NCBI GenBank assembly: GCA_023846275.1
Contig: JAIUJO010000143.1
Coordinates: 1,158,001 to 1,222,000, forward strand
Origin: Vanilla planifolia
Taxonomy: Eukaryota > Streptophyta > Magnoliopsida > Asparagales > Orchidaceae
Reading direction: 5' to 3'
DNA length: 64,000 nucleotides
In this document: in pieces, positions 22,590 to 33,989 of the stretch
Layout of the letters: each line of letters begins with the position of its first letter
Position numbering within the stretch: position 1 is the first letter of the stretch
The notes under the pieces: generated by a model
Seen by the model: the letters and a program-made list of their open reading frames with translations, nothing else
Databases searched by the model: none
What the model was told of the DNA's origin: nothing
Program-made: the position numbers and the translations under genes

Positions 22590-24975
22590 TATCACACCCT
22601 TCCCCACATGTCATTTTAATATCAGTCTTAATAAGTTTAGAATTAGAATAATCAAATTTTAAAAATAATTAGGTGACATTAACAATCTTACTAGATGAGA
22701 AATGTTAATAAGACATACTCTAATTCTTATTTTGTCAATTCATCTGATTCTTCAAGTCTTGTCAATGAAATTGTTATACTGTAAAAATAAAAAAAAAGTG
22801 TTTGCTCTAAAGGTAACCATGTTTTTCTTAAACATATTAATAGTTGACACTAACAATCACATGAGATATATAACATTTACAATAATGTCAAAACTACAAA
22901 TACAATTTTGAAGTAATCAAATCCACATAACACCAAAGAAATAAAATATTCATCTCCAAAAGATAACACAATTATCAATTCTTTATCATATAACACAATA
23001 AAGAAATTTAATAATAGTTCATGAATTGCAAACTAGAATCCAATGAACTAGTTGAGCTTCTTTAAGGACAAATGCATAAATATGCACATTAATCACCTTA
23101 AATAACACCATTCACATGTCCTTTAAAATATATAAATAAAAAAATTATAATCTTCTAAAAATTAAGCTATCAAACTTAAGTGGAGCTAACGTTTCCAATT
23201 TCTTATTACTTTAGAAATTGGACTTATATTATAAGTACATAATGGGCTTAAATCCTAGTTGGTTAATTTGCATGTAAACTATAACAAAAAAAAATAAGAT
23301 AATATGATTAACTATTAAAAGAGAATAAAATAATATTTAAAAAGTTCTTATAATTGTCATCTAGAAATGTATATAAAGCGAATTGATAAAATCATGATAT
23401 CAAGATTTAAAAAGATGTATAGCAATATAAGAGCTGTGAACTAATGGTAGAAATTTATAAAATAATCAACACATAAGGAGATGCATAATTGCAGCTTGAT
23501 GTTCATGCATACACATCACTCAATCCATTATAATTGAATTGATTTGTATGAATTCCAATCTCTATATATGTTTTTCTAAACCACTTTGATTCTTATCGAT
23601 TTTATGGCACTCATAGTTATGGTGTAGGTACTTGCTAATTGATTATCTTTCCACTGCTATATGGTCTCAATTCACCTATGTAGTTTCTACTTGAAGAAAA
23701 CAACATATAAATCTCATATCATATCATCTAATATTGCTTCATATCTTATAAAAAAACTTACAAATAAATCATATCCTGTCTATCTAATAGTAGATCTTAG
23801 CTTTAAGTTGCTTGATTACATAACAAGGTACTTATCATACATCATATATAGTAGATCTCATTAAAGCTACTCAATTGAATTACAAGTGACTCTTCATATA
23901 ACACATACTTATCAAAGTACATTTAATGAAAAGCTACTAAATAATATAGGAATGAGTCATGTCGCATCTCTAGTTGCTAGTTACACAACAATTAGCTTAT
24001 CATTTATCATATTATTATTGCAATGGATATCATCTCTATCTATTAGAAAAAAAATCATGTAGGTCATCATATATCATCTAGGTCTAATGCAAGTGGCACC
24101 ATATCATAGTACGTCATCTTACCCCTACTCATATTAGTTGTAGATTATGAAAATTAGCATTAATGTGATTGGATAAATATAAAAATTCTTATCTTTACTA
24201 ATTCTAGCATAATAAATCCGTTTCTTACTAGTGACATCATCTGTAAAATCAACATTATAAATCTTATATAGCCAAAATTATATCTGGTATTGATTTGTTC
24301 TCATATCATTAGCACTTATCTTTTATTATTTTTTATTTTTTTTTAATTTTATTTTTATTTCTTATCTTCTTGTCATTCTCTTTCTTATTCTTTTTTAAAT
24401 ATTTCAAATCACTATTATACCTAAATTAATCAGCAATTTTTCTTAATCATTTTTCATTTTTCATATCATAATATGTAATAATGATGTTGAACATTGAGCC
24501 AAAAAGAGGAATAATAAGCCGTAAAATTAAATTTTGAATAATCACAACAAACTAACATATTTAAAATATAATTATTTAAAATTTACATACCTACTCACAT
24601 TGGGAAAATTCTTGCATTTACAATTCTTTTCATTTAACCTATTGTAAATCGATGATTAAACACCAAACTAAAAAGAGTTACAATTCTCTTGTTACTCAAT
24701 ATTAATTCTAGAAACACTACTAAGCCTATAATCTTAATGTAACCTATTTATGCTGATTTTTTTATCAGATTGAGAAATCACACTAATGTCCTTGTACTAT
24801 TTTGTAGGAAAAACCTCCAAGGCTCCTCTTTTTATAATAAAACTTTTCTAATATTACTCCAAAACTTTAAGCATCACTTAGTTTCTTTTCATATACATTA
24901 GAAGTAAGAAAACATGCAATAACATAGATTATCCTTTCCTTATATCAAAAATTAAAAGTATAACAGTCAATCATT
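22590..24975 (-). repeat. 5' LTR of the gypsy element
   Basis: The edge at 22590 is next to the primer binding site. On the minus strand the LTR ends ...gggtgtgata, a decayed form of the common gtgtgaca end. Its content aligns with 18667-20090 as described for the 3' LTR. From about 23730 to 24130 it has multiple atcatatcat and tagtagatct-like repeats that the other LTR lacks, and a polypyrimidine run at 24320-24400. The phrase aaaaacctccaaggctcctc near 24810 is still LTR-like. The outer edge is placed where satellite text resumes (tctggcacaaattagaattt near 25056, with earlier weak matches), so it is uncertain by tens of bases. Confidence 0.6.
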
Positions 24976-26217
24976 ATTTGTAGAGCTTCAATTTTTGAAA
25001 TTTGTTACAAATCAAGACACTAATGAGGGCTTGTATGAAATTCTTCAAAGTCAACTCTGGCACAAATTAGAATTTTTCATAAAACATGTAAGAACCATAA
25101 AAAATAAAATATTTAAAAAGATTGTAACAAATATTTTATTAAATATAGGTCATCAAGAAGACTCCAACCAGAGATAATAAAATAATATTTTTAATAATTA
25201 CATGTTGTAATAGAATTGAGATAAATTGAAACAACATAATACAATAATATCATATTAATGAAAAGGTCACATGAGAGAGTATTTAGAGTAATATAAAAAT
25301 ATAAACTAATGGAAGCAAAAAAGATTTTAATAAATATGATAAACTATATGAGAAAGTTCTATTGAATGATACAATATTGATCAAGTGTGACATCCTCGAT
25401 CATCGAGTTTGGTATGAATCAATGTGCCTCATAAAACATGTCAGGATACTAGAATCAAAAATATTTTAAAATACATAAATAAATATGTAATCAAATAGAC
25501 CTCATTAAGACCAGTCCAATCATGTTAATTTCACTTGTTTGGACTCATTTTTGAATAACTACAAATTACAAGAGTAAGCAATCATGGATAATAAACAAAA
25601 TATCATTTTTAATATTAAGAAAATTTATATTTCAGCAAAGATATGATGAGTTGAAGCGAAGTAGTATGACCAATTTAATGTGATGTAAAGGCTACATGAT
25701 AAAAGGCTTTAAGTTATGTAGTAATCTAATGAAAGCAATATGAAAAATTTTAAAAATGAGATCAATTAAAGAGAAAAGTTGTGCTATACATTTTTAAGAA
25801 GAACGAGTGCATATTCTCAGTCATCTAATCATGTCAAAATAAAAATATTTTATAAAATATGGCAAATGTAATTAAAATGAAATATTTAAAACAATATTAA
25901 AAAAATTATTTAAAAAATATTAAAAATATATTTAATTTGATAAAGTTGATCAAAGTGAGTACAACTATGTTTATTTCTATTTCATTAACCTATTTTTTAA
26001 AAAATGTGAATTAAAAAACTAAATAAATATAAATAGTAATGAATTGTTATTTTTATATTAAATAAATATATATTAAAATTGAAATAAGATAAATTGATGC
26101 AATGTAAAATAGCTAAATCAAAGTAATGTAAATGTCATGTGAGAGAAGAATTGTAGTTTTATGATAGTATATCCAAATCAAAGAATAAGATTTGAAGAAA
26201 TCAAAAAAGTGTTCGAG

Positions 26218-26336
26218 AAAGTTACATTCCAAAACACTGAGGAGATCGAGTGTAATATCCTCGATCATCAAATCAACAAGAAAGTTACATTCCAAGACAC
26301 TAAGGAGATCGAGTGTAATATCCTCGATCATCAAAT
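26218..26336 (-). repeat. Recent 63-bp tandem duplication covering the conserved dyad
   Basis: The phrase aaagttacattcc starts at 26218 and 26281. The two 56-bp stretches that follow differ at only two positions seen by eye (aaaacactgagg against aagacactaagg). Each copy holds a perfect GATCGAG-N9-CTCGATC dyad, at 26244-26266 and 26307-26329. The 73-residue frame on the minus strand at 26113-26334 is a by-product: it simply repeats IEDITLDLLSVLECNFL twice. Confidence 0.9.
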
Positions 26337-29300
26337 GAAACTCAAATTAAAATACTTTCTAAAACATTTGAAAAACCCTAAAAGCTAAAATATTTAAAAA
26401 TATTAAAAAAAATTTAATTGGAAAGAAATTATTTAGATGACTCCAATGATGGCTGTTTTGTTTCATAAGTCCTCATTTCAAATTTTTATTAATGAAACAA
26501 TTAATTAAATATAAATAATAATGTAATATTATTTCAAAATTAGGTAGATATATACTTGGGATTAAATGAGATAAATTGGAGTTGTGTAATACTATCAAAT
26601 CAAAGTAATGTAAGTGTCACACAAAAGGATAATCATAATTTAATAAAAATATAACTAAGTTAAAGTGAAACATTTGAAGAAATAAGAGTTATTGTAATAA
26701 AATTTTCCACTTTAGGAGACTAAGGATATTGAGTGTAACGTATTTGATGATCAAATCTAGCACAAAAAACGTTTCTCTACAAAAATCCTAGAAACTAAAC
26801 ATTAACAATGACATTTGTTTTGTCTCGACCAAAGCTCATGATGGATTTTAGCAAATTGCAAAATTATCTAGGGAAAACTAATAATAACCTATTATATTAA
26901 TTCCAACAAAATTTATATTTTATTTAAAATCTAATAAATTGAGGAAAAATTGTATAATCTACTTTATGGGATGTAAAAGTAACATGATAATGGATTTTTA
27001 GTTGCATAGTAATATTAGCAAATAAAATTAAAATTGGTTAAGAGATGAGCTAAAAATGGGGGAAACTAGTACTCTAACATATTGAAGAGATCAAGTACAA
27101 CATTCTTAATAATCAAATTTGGTACAAATAAAAATATTTTGCAAAACATGCACAAACATAAGAAAATAAAATATTAAAAAATGAAAAAAAATATTTAATT
27201 ATGTAGAGCCTATTGAGGTGAGTGCAATGATGTTTCTTTGGTTCACAAAAGACCTCATTTGAAAATATTATGAATTACCAAAACAAATCCAATGGACACA
27301 TGTGTAGAGGATTAGAATTTCCTAATAATATAACCAAGTGAAAGAGAAAGATTTGAAGAAATTAGATAAATTATGTAGTAAAATTCTATTAAAAAACTAA
27401 GAAGATTGAGTGTAACGTCTTTGATTTCAAATGAAGCTTGAATTAAAATATCTCATAAAGTAAAAAAGAACTATGAAAATAAAATGTATAAAAATATCAA
27501 AATTTCATATTTAATTAATTATTGCCCAATTGGATGAGCCTAGAAATGTTTCTTTTGTACGAAGCAGATATCATTCGGAATTTTTGCATATTACCAAAAT
27601 AAAAAAGTTTAAATAATAATAATTTATTATTTTTATACCTACTGAATATATAACAAAATTAAAATAAGATTAAATAAAATAATACAGTATAACCAAATCA
27701 AAGTGATGTGTTGGTTATATGAGAGAAGAATTACAATTTCATAAAACTGAAACAAAGTCAAAATTAAAGATTTAAAGAAATTAGGAAAATTGTATGAAAA
27801 CGTTGCATTCTAAGTTACTACGAAGATCTAGTGTAACATTTATGATTGTCAAATCATGTATAAATCAAAATTGCTAAGAAAGTTTGCCAACGCTCTAAGA
27901 AAATATTTAAAATTATAAAATTGAATATTTAATTGATTAGAGCTTGTCTTGATGAGTCTGATGCTAGTTGCTTTAGTAAATATATAATAATATATAATAA
28001 TATTAAAATTAGATGAAATGAAGCAGTATAATATCATAAAATCAAACTATTGAAAGCATTAAATGAGAGGATAGTTTGACTTTCATAGTAATATAATTAA
28101 ATCAAAGCAAGGAATTTTAAGGAATGACATAAGTTACACAGAAAAGTTTCATTCCAAAACACTAAGAAAGTCAAGGGTAACATCCTTGACAACCGAATAA
28201 TGCAAAAAATGAAATTACTCATATAACATGTTAACAGTTCAAAAAATTAAAATATTTTAAAATTAAAAATTGATAATTTAAAAGGATAGTGATTAAACAT
28301 ATATAAAATAAAATTATCATTAATATTAAGAAAATATCTATTAACACATAAATGAGACAAATTGAAGTGATGTACTATAACAAAGTTAAAGTGTTGTTAA
28401 TGTCACAGGATTGGAGATTTAGAGAATAATTGAATTATTAAAAAATTAAAGTGAAAAATTTGAAGGAATGAGATTAATATAGTGAAAAACAATATTCTAA
28501 AACTGTAAGAAAATTATGTGTTATAGAAAAGTAATAAAAAATATTTAAAAATATATAAATGAAATTTTATTTGATTTGTTCCAGCAAATTGAAATGGCTT
28601 GCATTTTGAGCCAAAACTCTCTCTAAACAAAGCTTTCAAAAATATAAAAAATGAATATTTAATTTGTTAAAGCTCCTTAAGATGAGTCTAATGACCTTTT
28701 TTGTCTTAGTCAAATCTTTTTTGAATTACTACAAAATATAATATAATAAAACCAAGGTGATGTAAAGCTCACACGAGTGGAAACATAGAATTAATAATAA
28801 TATAACCAAATGAAAGTCTAAAATGACTCTTGAATCATGTGAAAACCTAGAATATAAAATTTTTAAAAATATGAAAATTAATCTTTAATTGGATGGAGAA
28901 TATTGAGTTAGGTCCAATTGTATTTGTTTCATCTAGATTGGACCTCATTTCAAATTATTACAAATTACCATGTTAAATAATCACAAATAATTATAAGTTT
29001 TATATATTAGCTAAATAAATATTATACAAAAATAATATAAATTGAAGATTCATAACACAATGAAATAAAAGACATGAGAAGATTACCCGGGAGTGGATTT
29101 AAAGTTCTATGGTAAGCTAGCCAAAAAAGTAAAGCATTTGAAGAAATAATATTAATTGTTAGGGAAACTCACATTCAAAGAAATAAAGGATATTTAGTGT
29201 AACATCCTCAACCACCAAATTAAACATAAATTAAAATTTCTCTTAAAACATCATAAAACTTAGAAAATAAATATTTAAAAATATTAAAATAATTATTTAA

Positions 29301-30154
29301 TTATTTAAAAATTATTTAAATGGGACGACATCATTTGTTTTATGTCAATCAGAGTTCATTTGGAGTTATTGTGGATTACCATAGTAAATAATTATAAATA
29401 ACAACAAATTACTATTTCAATATTAAGTAAAAATATAGTAAAGTTGAAATAAGATAAATTTAAATATTATAATACAACAAAATCAATGCAATGTAAAGTT
29501 GACATTTGAGGAGAGTGCAAGATCTATGATCATCGAAATGGTGTCAAACATAATGTCTAAGAAAATATGTTAGATAAAAAAAAATAAATTAAAAAAAGAA
29601 AAATAAAAATTTTATTAGATAGAGCTCTTTGAGACGAGTCCATATAATTTTTTTTAACTCAATTAACCTCATTTGGATTTACAAAAAATTATTAAAGAAA
29701 TAATCATAAAAAAATAATATGTTATTATTTTAATACTATCTATATATATATATAAAAATTTATATGTGATAAATTAAAGGAATGTAATATAGCTAAATCA
29801 AAGAGATGCAAATGATACATGAGATGAAATTTGAAGTTACATTGTAATAAAGCAAATATAAAGTACAAAGTTTGAAAAAAAGAGATAAATTGGAAAAGAA
29901 AGCATTACTCTAAGATACTAAAGAGATCTAGTGTGACAACCTCGATCACCAAATTAAGTACAAATTGAAATGACATGTAAAGCATAAAAAAACTAGATAA
30001 TAAAATATTTAAAAATATAGAAATTGATATTTAATTGGAAAGAGCTCATCAAGATCTATCAAACATCGTTTATTTCTACTTGATTAGAATTCATTTGGAG
30101 TTACTTTTAATTACCCTTATAAATTAGCTTTGATAATAATTAAAAAAAATTTTA

Positions 30155-30199
30155 ATTTCTTCCTCTTCTTCTATTTCTTCTTCGCCTCCTTCTTTTTCA
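30155..30199 (+). repeat. 45-bp polypyrimidine (TTC-rich) tract
   Basis: This is an almost uninterrupted run of T and C (ttcttcctcttcttctat and following). It stands where about 130 bp of the monomer is missing: the text jumps from the AT-only stretch to the tagtaatatcactaaatcaa part. It is either an insertion or a replacement during break repair. Confidence 0.8.
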
Positions 30200-31527
30200 T
30201 AGTAATATCACTAAATCAAAGCAAATCATTTTAACAAAAGGAATAATTTGATTAGAAAAGCTGCATTCTAATACATTAACAAGGTCAAGTTTAATATCCT
30301 TAATAAACAAATCATCTGCGAATTAAAATGTGTAGTGAAGTGTGTAAAAACCTTAGTTAAATAGAATATTTAAAAATATATAAATAAATATATAATTGGA
30401 TAGCATTAATTTAGAAGATCATATGCGCTTCATTTTTTCTTGATCACATCTCATTTGGAGTTTTTCTGAATTATAAAAGCATAAAAAAATAAATATTAAT
30501 AAATTATTATTTTGGTATTAAGCAAATGTATAGTAAAGCTCAAATGAGATAAACCAAAATAATGTAATATAATCAAAGCAAAGTGTTGTTAACATCAGAT
30601 GAGAGAAGAAATGAAATTTTTAGTGATGTAACCAAATTAACGTGTAAAATTTGAAGAAAATATATAAATCATGTCAAAAAATAACAATCCAAATTTCTAA
30701 GAAGATCGAGCAAAAGATGCATGATAGTAAATTAAGTATGAATCAAAATGTCTTATTAAAATTGTGAAAATCATAAAAATTTTTTAAAAAAAAAATTAAA
30801 TATTTAATTCGATAATGTTTTTTAGAGGAATTTAATAAGGCTTATTTCAGCTCGGTTGGAGCTCATTTAAATATTTCTTTAAATTACAATAGGCAATAAG
30901 CATAATTATCAATAAAATATTATTTTAATATTAATTAAATATAAAATAAAGCCAAATTACTACTTACTATGGAAGTGTAATATAAGCAAAGAGAAGAAAA
31001 AAGTTTGATAAAATGATATAAATTATATAAGAGAGTTGCATTCAAAGATAGTAACGATCGAGCAAACATCCATGATCGACAAATTAGGTACAATTGAAAA
31101 TGTTTCATAAACAATGTCAATATCATAGAAAATAAATGATTTATAAATATTAAAAAAATATATTCACTTGGACAAAGGTTATTAAGATGTGTCGAACAGT
31201 GTTTTTTCTATGCAATTATACCATGTTTGAAATTACTACAAACTAGTAAAGTAAATAAGAATAAATAATAATAAATTTTTATTTTAATATCAAGTAAATA
31301 TCTATTATAGTTGAAATGTGATAAATTGAAATAATATATTATAAAAAAAACTAAAGTGATGTACAGGTCATACGAGAAGAACTTTGGAGTTAATTAGTAA
31401 CATTACCAAATAAAAGAAATTAATTTGAAATAAGATAAATTATATAGAATAGTTGCATTCTAAGATTCTATGGAGATCAAGTGTAACAACCTCTATCGTT
31501 AAATTAAACTCTCTCTAAGATCATGCC

Positions 31528-31547
31528 AAAACCTTAAAAAAGGTTTT
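31528..31547. repeat. Inverted repeat at the minus-to-plus switch point
   Basis: Arms AAAACCTT (31528-31535) and AAGGTTTT (31540-31547) flank four A residues. Left of it the satellite is minus-oriented (catgccaaaacc); right of it the satellite is plus-oriented (ttttgtaattccaagtaatt). The inversion junction therefore coincides with a short hairpin. Confidence 0.75.
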
Positions 31548-32790
31548 TATTTAATTTTGTAATTCCAAGTAATTCAAAATAAGGTCTAATGAAGAAAAAA
31601 CAAACATAGGTCGACTATTCTTGATGACCTCAATCAATTAAATAACCCTTTTTTACTTTATAATTATTTTCATTCCATTGTTTTGGCATATTTATGAACC
31701 ATTTTTATTTTTACCTAATTTAATGATCGAGGATGTTTCGCTCAATTTCTTTACTATCTCGAAATGCAATTTTTTTGTTCAATTTGTAGCATTTCATCAA
31801 TTTTTTTCTTTGAGATAACTATATTACATTGATTCAATTTATAGGATTTCAACTTTGTCACATAAATCCTTGATATTAAAATAATATTTTTTTTATTATT
31901 TATGCTTATTTATTTGGTAATTCATTGATATTCTAATCAAAGTTTAATTCATATGAAACAAGCATCATTAGATATTTCTCGATGAGTTCTATCTAAAAAA
32001 ATATTCATTGTAAAATTTTGAATATGTTATTTTCTAGAGTTTATGTATGTTTTGTGGGATATTTTACTATGTACATTATTTAATGATCAAGGATGTTGTG
32101 CTTGATTTCCTTAGCATCATGGAATATAAATTTTCCTATGTAACTATACATCACTCTCATGTTACCTTTGCATCATTTTTATTTGGTTATATTACCTAAC
32201 TTTAAGTTTTCATATTTTCAATTTAATTTATATTTTTGAAAATTTATAATAATAATCTCTTATTTTTTTACTTATTTATTTTTATAATTCATAATAATTA
32301 TGAAAGAGGGCCAATCAAGACAAAGCTAATGTCTATGGACTTGTCTCAATGAGTTCTATGAAATTGTATATTTATTTTTATGTTTTTAATTTTTTTAATA
32401 TTTTTACTTATTTTTTGATGATTAAGGATGTTACATTTAATCTTCTTTATATCTTAGAATCACGACACTAAAACAAAATTTATCTCATTATTTTCAAATT
32501 TTTATTTTTTATTTTTTATATTATTTTATTTGGTTATATTTTGTTACTTCAATTTATATAATTTTACTTTTAATATTTTTTAAGTAATATTGAAATTTTT
32601 ATTTTTTATTACATATCCTCAGCTTCATTAGCAATTCATTATAATTCTATGTGGTGTTTGATGTGGACAAAATAGACATCGTTGGTAGGTTTTACTATGA
32701 AATTTTGTTTGTCACCAAATTTTATAGTTAAGGATGTTACATTCCATCTCTTTAGTATTTTAGAATCTAGTGTTCCTTTCCTCTATAATG
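31548..32790 (+). repeat. Diverged satellite, short + block (~3 monomers)
   Basis: Plus-oriented monomers with anchors near 31732 (gaggatgtttcgctcaattt), 32090, 32425 and 32733. The last anchor runs gatgttacattccatctctt, then text leaves the consensus around 32790. The 62-residue frame at 32682-32870 only spells the repeat (KDVTFHLFSILES) and is not a gene. Confidence 0.82.
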
Positions 32791-33752
32791 CATGCCACAT
32801 TTTCAATCAACCTAGTTATCTTAGCTTTGCCACAAAATTGATGGTCATAAAAGCCATGAAAAACGTATGAATTAGTGAATAACTTCGATATTTCTCAACT
32901 AGTAAAATCCTTAATCATTTGATGGAAGCTTCTGCTTAAATAGGAGTGTGTATCTCATTTATTTGCTGAGTTTGAGAAATTCCTTAAGAGTAGGCTTTAT
33001 AAAAGTTCACTAAGCATCTTATGGCTATGGATGGACATTTGTTGTGAGTGGGGCCATTTTTGAAGCTTTCAAGAAGTTTATCGTATATTACACATTTTGT
33101 TGTTAAACAAAGATTTTGCATCGACCAAATCATTTGTTTAATATACATTGTGATACGAAAAAGGTGAACATCTTTAAGTTTTAAAGGAAATATCTCTTAA
33201 CATATCAAGTTAGAGACAAACTTTGAAGATATATCAACGTATTGCATTAAGAGTTTAGAACATATAATACATAACTTCTAGAGGGAAACATACCCTTCTT
33301 CATTATAATGAATGGAGATACATTACAAACTCTTGATGTCTAATTGTTCTACACAAAAATAATAGTGATATGACAAATAAAAATAATTTTCCCTAATTAA
33401 TGGATGAACACTAAGTTTTTTTATGTTATTAAATATTTGAGCTATTACCCTTTTAAAATTATGTAGATAAGCTAGTTATATAAATATAGTTTCTTTGAAA
33501 ATCAATGTAGTTGAATGTCTACTATTAATATAAGTACATGTGATAGTTAAAAAACACAAGGTATAATATGTTGCTAATGGATGGAGAAAAAAAATAAAAA
33601 TAAGCATAATAAACTAAGGGTCACCTTGTTTGTTAAAATAATTAAACTTATTTATTTTTATTAGGTTAATATATTCTACCAATATTTGTCTTCAATAATA
33701 TTTTATGCTGGCGATAATATAGATTGGTAAGCCATTCAATTGTAGGCCATCA
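32791..33752. other. Non-satellite sequence, nothing recognised
   Basis: From here the 415-bp pattern is absent and GC content is visibly higher than in the satellite. I find no coding motif, RNA gene or LTR end. It is the left part of an insertion that separates a + from a - satellite block. Confidence 0.5.
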
Positions 33753-33989
33753 GCTGAGGACTATTCAGACCTTTTAACAAAGACAGATTTATCGAATTTG
33801 GAATTTGATGCCTTGCCATGGACTTGGTGCAGAAATAAGCAGGTGAATGCTATAATCTGGGTGAGTCTTACTGTAGTGTTAATGAACTTTGAATGACTCA
33901 TTGGATTTGTGAGCAATGCCTTAGTTCATTTGTTTGCATCAATTCAAGTCATTTTGTACAAGTTCTTTAGTTTAATGATTAGAGTTTAG
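33753..33989 (+). pseudogene. LINE (L1-type) endonuclease fragment
   Basis: The + frame starts AEDYSDLLTKTDLSNLEFDA, continues LPWTWCRNKQVNAIIWVSL and TVVLMNFE, and hits a TGA at 33894. It then reads on as LIGFVSNALVHLFASIQVIL to a TAG at 33987. In plant LINE APE-type endonucleases the matching region has a DL...G..FTW.N.R motif, then an ERLDR.L.N..W motif, then a THL...SDH motif. Here the FTWCN-type core (WTWCRN) is clear. The ERLDR segment is decayed to VSLTVVLMN, and the SDH catalytic motif is not preserved. Only about 80 residues of a roughly 230-residue domain are present, and I see no reverse transcriptase downstream on this strand. Confidence 0.62.

Larger units (their letters stand above)
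18667..24975 (-). mobile_element. Ty3/gypsy-like LTR retrotransposon, decayed and lacking recognisable pol, inserted in the satellite
   Basis: Read on the minus strand, the element has a 5' LTR (about 24975 down to 22590), a primer binding site (22586-22575), a gag zinc-knuckle remnant (22272-22000), an unassigned 303-codon frame (21441-20533) and a 3' LTR (about 20090 down to 18667). The two LTRs share long collinear phrases, for example tctagaaatgtatataa and tagaatcatgatatcaagat at 19431-19471 and 23361-23404, but differ by roughly a quarter to a third of positions. The insertion is therefore old. Minus-oriented satellite lies on both sides, so the element landed inside one block. I see no protease-RT-integrase motifs, and the internal region is only about 2.5 kb. 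The right boundary is uncertain: about 200 bp of the interrupted monomer seems missing there and I could not find a target-site duplication. Confidence 0.78.
24976..31535 (-). repeat. Diverged ~415-bp satellite array, block 2 continued (- orientation)
   Basis: The minus-oriented monomer continues after the gypsy insertion. Anchors lie near 25025, 25385, 25805, 26244 (and its duplicate 26307), 26730, 27090, 27405, 27825, 28170, 28510, 29190, 29520, 29927, 30280, 30705, 31055 and 31475. Spacings are mostly 315-430 bp, with some monomers shortened. Copies here keep some of the best-preserved anchors in the window, such as the perfect dyad at 26244-26266. The block ends at the hairpin at 31528-31547. 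Confidence 0.86.

Noticed and set aside
24320..24460. LINE or SINE poly-A/T tail
   Set aside because: The T-rich run lies inside the gypsy 5' LTR, is interrupted by many C residues, and has no element body next to it.
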